Program-made: the position numbers and the translations under genes
From: Bacillota bacterium
Lineage (GTDB): Bacteria; Bacillota; Clostridia; Christensenellales; Aristaeellaceae
NCBI GenBank assembly: GCA_023392395.1
Contig: JAEVZE010000330.1
Location: 1-7,092 of the forward strand
Reading direction: 5' to 3'
DNA: 7,092 bases
The notes under the pieces: model-generated
The model's input: only the letters and a program-made list of their open reading frames with translations
Told to the model about the DNA's origin: nothing
The model's database searches: none
In this document: positions 5,790 to 7,092 of the stretch, in pieces
Numbering within the stretch: the stretch's first letter is position 1
How the letters are laid out: every line of letters begins with the position of its first letter

Positions 5790-5815
5790 GCGCGAGGCGT
5801 TCAAAGGCCTCGCGC
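5790..5815 (-). terminator. Hairpin at the end of the ribonuclease Z gene, without a T run
   Basis: A 9-bp perfect stem (GCGCGAGGC 5790-5798 with GCCTCGCGC 5807-5815) with an 8-base loop begins at the last base of the stop codon of the gene. Neither strand has a T run after it, so it may protect the 3' end or need Rho rather than act as an intrinsic terminator. Confidence 0.45.
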
Positions 5816-6723
5816 TAGTCCGGGAATTTCAACACGCGCCTCAGGCCGTCATAGGCGACGTATGCATTGGGAAAGACGGAGCGCGGAATGTGCAGGAATT
5901 GTTCCGGGTCCGTGACGGTTGGGCTGAAATGGGTCAGGAGTAGCTCCTTCGCTCCGGCCTGGGCGGCCAGCGCCGCAGCGCCGGAGAAGGTCATGTGACC
6001 GAACTGCGCCGCCTTCTCCGCCTTATCCTCCTCCGCGTAGGTGCCCTCCAGGATCAGAAGGTCCGCACCCGCGGCGCAGGTAGCAATGGCGTCCACCGGG
6101 CGTGTATCGGTGCAGTATGCAATCTTGAGCCCCTTTCGCGCAGGGCCCAGCACCATGTCCGGCACGTAGCCGCACCCGTCCGCTTCCACGCGTTCGCCCG
6201 CCTGCAGCGCGCGCCAGAAGGTCATCGGGATGCCCAGCGCTTCCGCCCGCGCTTTTTCAAACCTTCCGGGACGGTCAAGCTCGATTACGCAGCCGTAGCA
6301 GGGCAGCACGTGCCCCAGTGCAAACGCGGTCAGTCGCGCGTCCTGAAACGCAAGGCTTCGCTCCGGGCCGTCCAATTCGGTAAACCGGAGTTCATAGGGC
6401 AGTTCCGGTGCGATCACCCGAAGGCAGCGCACGACCGCCTCCAGCCCTCTGGGGCCGATCAGCTCCACCGGCTCCGCGCGGCCCATCGTCCCCATCGTCA
6501 GGAGCAGCCCCGGAAGGCCCGCGATGTGGTCCGCGTGGAAGTGTGTGATCAGAATCTGGTCGATCCTCGCCATGCTCCAGCCGGATTCGCGCACGGCCAC
6601 CTGTGTGCCCTCGCCGCAGTCGATCAGAAGCAGCCGCCCGTTTCTCCGAACCAGCGCCGACGCCAAACGTCGGTCGGGCAGCGGCATCATCGCGCCCGTG
6701 CCCAGAAAGTGCACTTCCAGCAT
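5815..6723 (-). CDS. rnz: Ribonuclease Z (tRNA 3' processing endonuclease)
   Basis: 302 residues, typical of the short form. The start ATG has GGAGG (complement of 6732-6736) 8 bases upstream. It is a metallo-beta-lactamase fold protein with LGTGAMMP (7-14), DCGEGTQ (35-41), and the zinc motif THFHADHIAGLPGLL with His61, His63, Asp65 and His66. The other ligands are His138 (GHVLPCYG), Asp206 (YCTDTRP) and His265 (LTHFSP). The HMTFSG block (243-248) is the RNase Z signature that separates it from other family members. The segment at about 152-180 (GRFEKARAEALGIP) matches the exosite arm that grips the tRNA elbow. The enzyme cuts 3' trailers from tRNA precursors in the cytoplasm. It appears complete. 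No convincing promoter was found upstream. The genes downstream have their own promoter. Confidence 0.94.
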   Translation of the reverse strand: MLEVHFLGTGAMMPLPDRRLASALVRRNGRLLLIDCGEGTQVAVRESGWSMARIDQILITHFHADHIAGLPGLLLTMGTMGRAEPVELIGPRGLEAVVRCLRVIAPELPYELRFTELDGPERSLAFQDARLTAFALGHVLPCYGCVIELDRPGRFEKARAEALGIPMTFWRALQAGERVEADGCGYVPDMVLGPARKGLKIAYCTDTRPVDAIATCAAGADLLILEGTYAEEDKAEKAAQFGHMTFSGAAALAAQAGAKELLLTHFSPTVTDPEQFLHIPRSVFPNAYVAYDGLRRVLKFPD

Positions 6724-6898
6724 TTACGCCGCCTCCTCCAGAAAGTCAGGGTACCACGTAACCGTTAAATCCGCGAGTAAACCGCGCAACACCGGAAGCT
6801 GTTTTCATGACTTTACCGTCTATGGGCATCAGTCTTCTCCACAACCGCACCGGGAAAACCGAAAAGTGACGGTGTAAATAAAAATTTGTGCGTTTCCA

Positions 6899-6927
6899 TT
6901 GACATTTTTTGGGGGATACTATACGAT
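6899..6927 (+). promoter_or_regulatory. Sigma-A promoter of the gene at 7030
   Basis: The -35 is consensus TTGACA (6899-6904). With a 17-bp spacer the -10 is TACGAT (6922-6927); TATACG (6920-6925, 15-bp spacer) is an alternative. The -10 lies in a direct repeat of GATACTAT (6915-6922 and 6925-6932). Confidence 0.7.
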
Positions 6928-6960
6928 ACTATTTAGAAATTCCGCTCGAAGAAGGGCGCG

Positions 6961-7008
6961 GATTCCCGTTGCTCATGAAGAATATACCTGAAAGGCTGAG
7001 AACGAATC
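6961..7008 (+). promoter_or_regulatory. Structured 5' leader stem-loop, possible cis-regulatory RNA
   Basis: The transcript would have a leader of about 95 bases. Within it GATT-cc-CGTT-g-CTCA (6961-6975) pairs with TGAG-AACG-AATC (6997-7008): 12 bp with two bulges on one side and a 21-base loop. The ribosome binding site follows 8 bases later. It matches no riboswitch class I recognise. Confidence 0.4.
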
Positions 7009-7029
7009 TACTGGGAAGGAGGAGAAACT

Positions 7030-7092
7030 ATGAAACTGACTCGCATTCTGTTGACCGCGCTGGTGATCGTTGCGCTGCTCAGTACCCTCATC
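7030..7092 (+). CDS. N-terminus of an exported or membrane protein (3' end outside window)
   Basis: Only 21 codons are visible. The ATG has AGGAGG (7017-7022) 7 bases upstream. MKLTRILLTALVIVALLSTL is a basic start followed by a hydrophobic stretch, typical of a signal peptide, perhaps of a lipoprotein or solute-binding protein. No lipobox cysteine appears before the window ends. It has a consensus-like promoter and a structured leader, so it is probably well expressed and may be regulated. Identity cannot be given. Confidence 0.75.
   Translation, partial: MKLTRILLTALVIVALLSTLI

Larger units (their letters stand above)
6724..7029. other. Divergent intergenic region, 306 bp
   Basis: It separates rnz (-) from the partial gene at 7030 (+). 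The rnz-proximal half, to about 6895, holds only the rnz ribosome binding site; I see no clear promoter, repeat or small gene there. The right part holds the promoter and leader of the + strand gene, listed separately. Base composition turns AT-rich around 6873-6935. Confidence 0.6.

Noticed and set aside
5995..6768. 257-codon + strand frame opposite ribonuclease Z
   Set aside because: It is rich in Arg, His and Gln without domains, as expected for the antisense of a GC-rich gene. The - strand gene has all RNase Z motifs.
6989..7015. Possible thiamine pyrophosphate riboswitch, from GGCTGAGA in the leader
   Set aside because: The other conserved parts (CCTGATCTGGATAATACC-type segment after CTGAGA) are missing and the spacing does not fit.

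Overview
The window looks like a chromosomal segment of an anaerobic, GC-rich member of the Bacillota (Clostridia). The support is strong AGGAGG-type ribosome binding sites, sigma-A promoters often with an extended TGG -10, an L,D-transpeptidase with several peptidoglycan-binding repeats, a DUF1638 protein, and a clostridial-style MocR regulator. Codons favour G/C in third position. I cannot name a species. There is no phage, CRISPR array, rRNA or tRNA.

Layout. The left half is on the + strand. It holds a 5'-truncated MocR/PdxR-type regulator (1-1392), a DUF1638 protein with its own promoter (1459-2205), and a secreted L,D-transpeptidase (2292-3689) ending at a strong hairpin terminator. The right half is on the - strand and reads right to left. 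It holds ribonuclease Z (6723-5815), a promoter, a two-gene translationally coupled unit of a zinc-ribbon protein (5726-5346) and a short QueG-like double [4Fe-4S] protein (5349-4657), a 243-bp inserted repeat element, and an isochorismatase-fold hydrolase with its own promoter (4324-3794). Beyond ribonuclease Z, a divergent promoter with a structured leader starts a secreted or lipoprotein gene cut off by the window end (7030 onward).

How the genes fit together. Most are single-gene units with their own promoters, so this is mainly housekeeping and accessory sequence rather than one pathway. The only clear operon is zinc ribbon plus QueG-like protein, joined by an ATGA overlap.

The most notable feature is the gene-free stretch between the QueG-like gene and the hydrolase. 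It contains a non-autonomous mobile element at about 4408-4650, with 14-bp inverted termini (one mismatch) bounded by a perfect 11-bp direct repeat. One copy of that repeat contains the stop codon of the QueG-like gene. Inside lies a string of hairpins that pair better as + strand RNA. Also notable are a MocR protein with Arg at the expected PLP-lysine position, and a bulged stem-loop directly ahead of the last gene.
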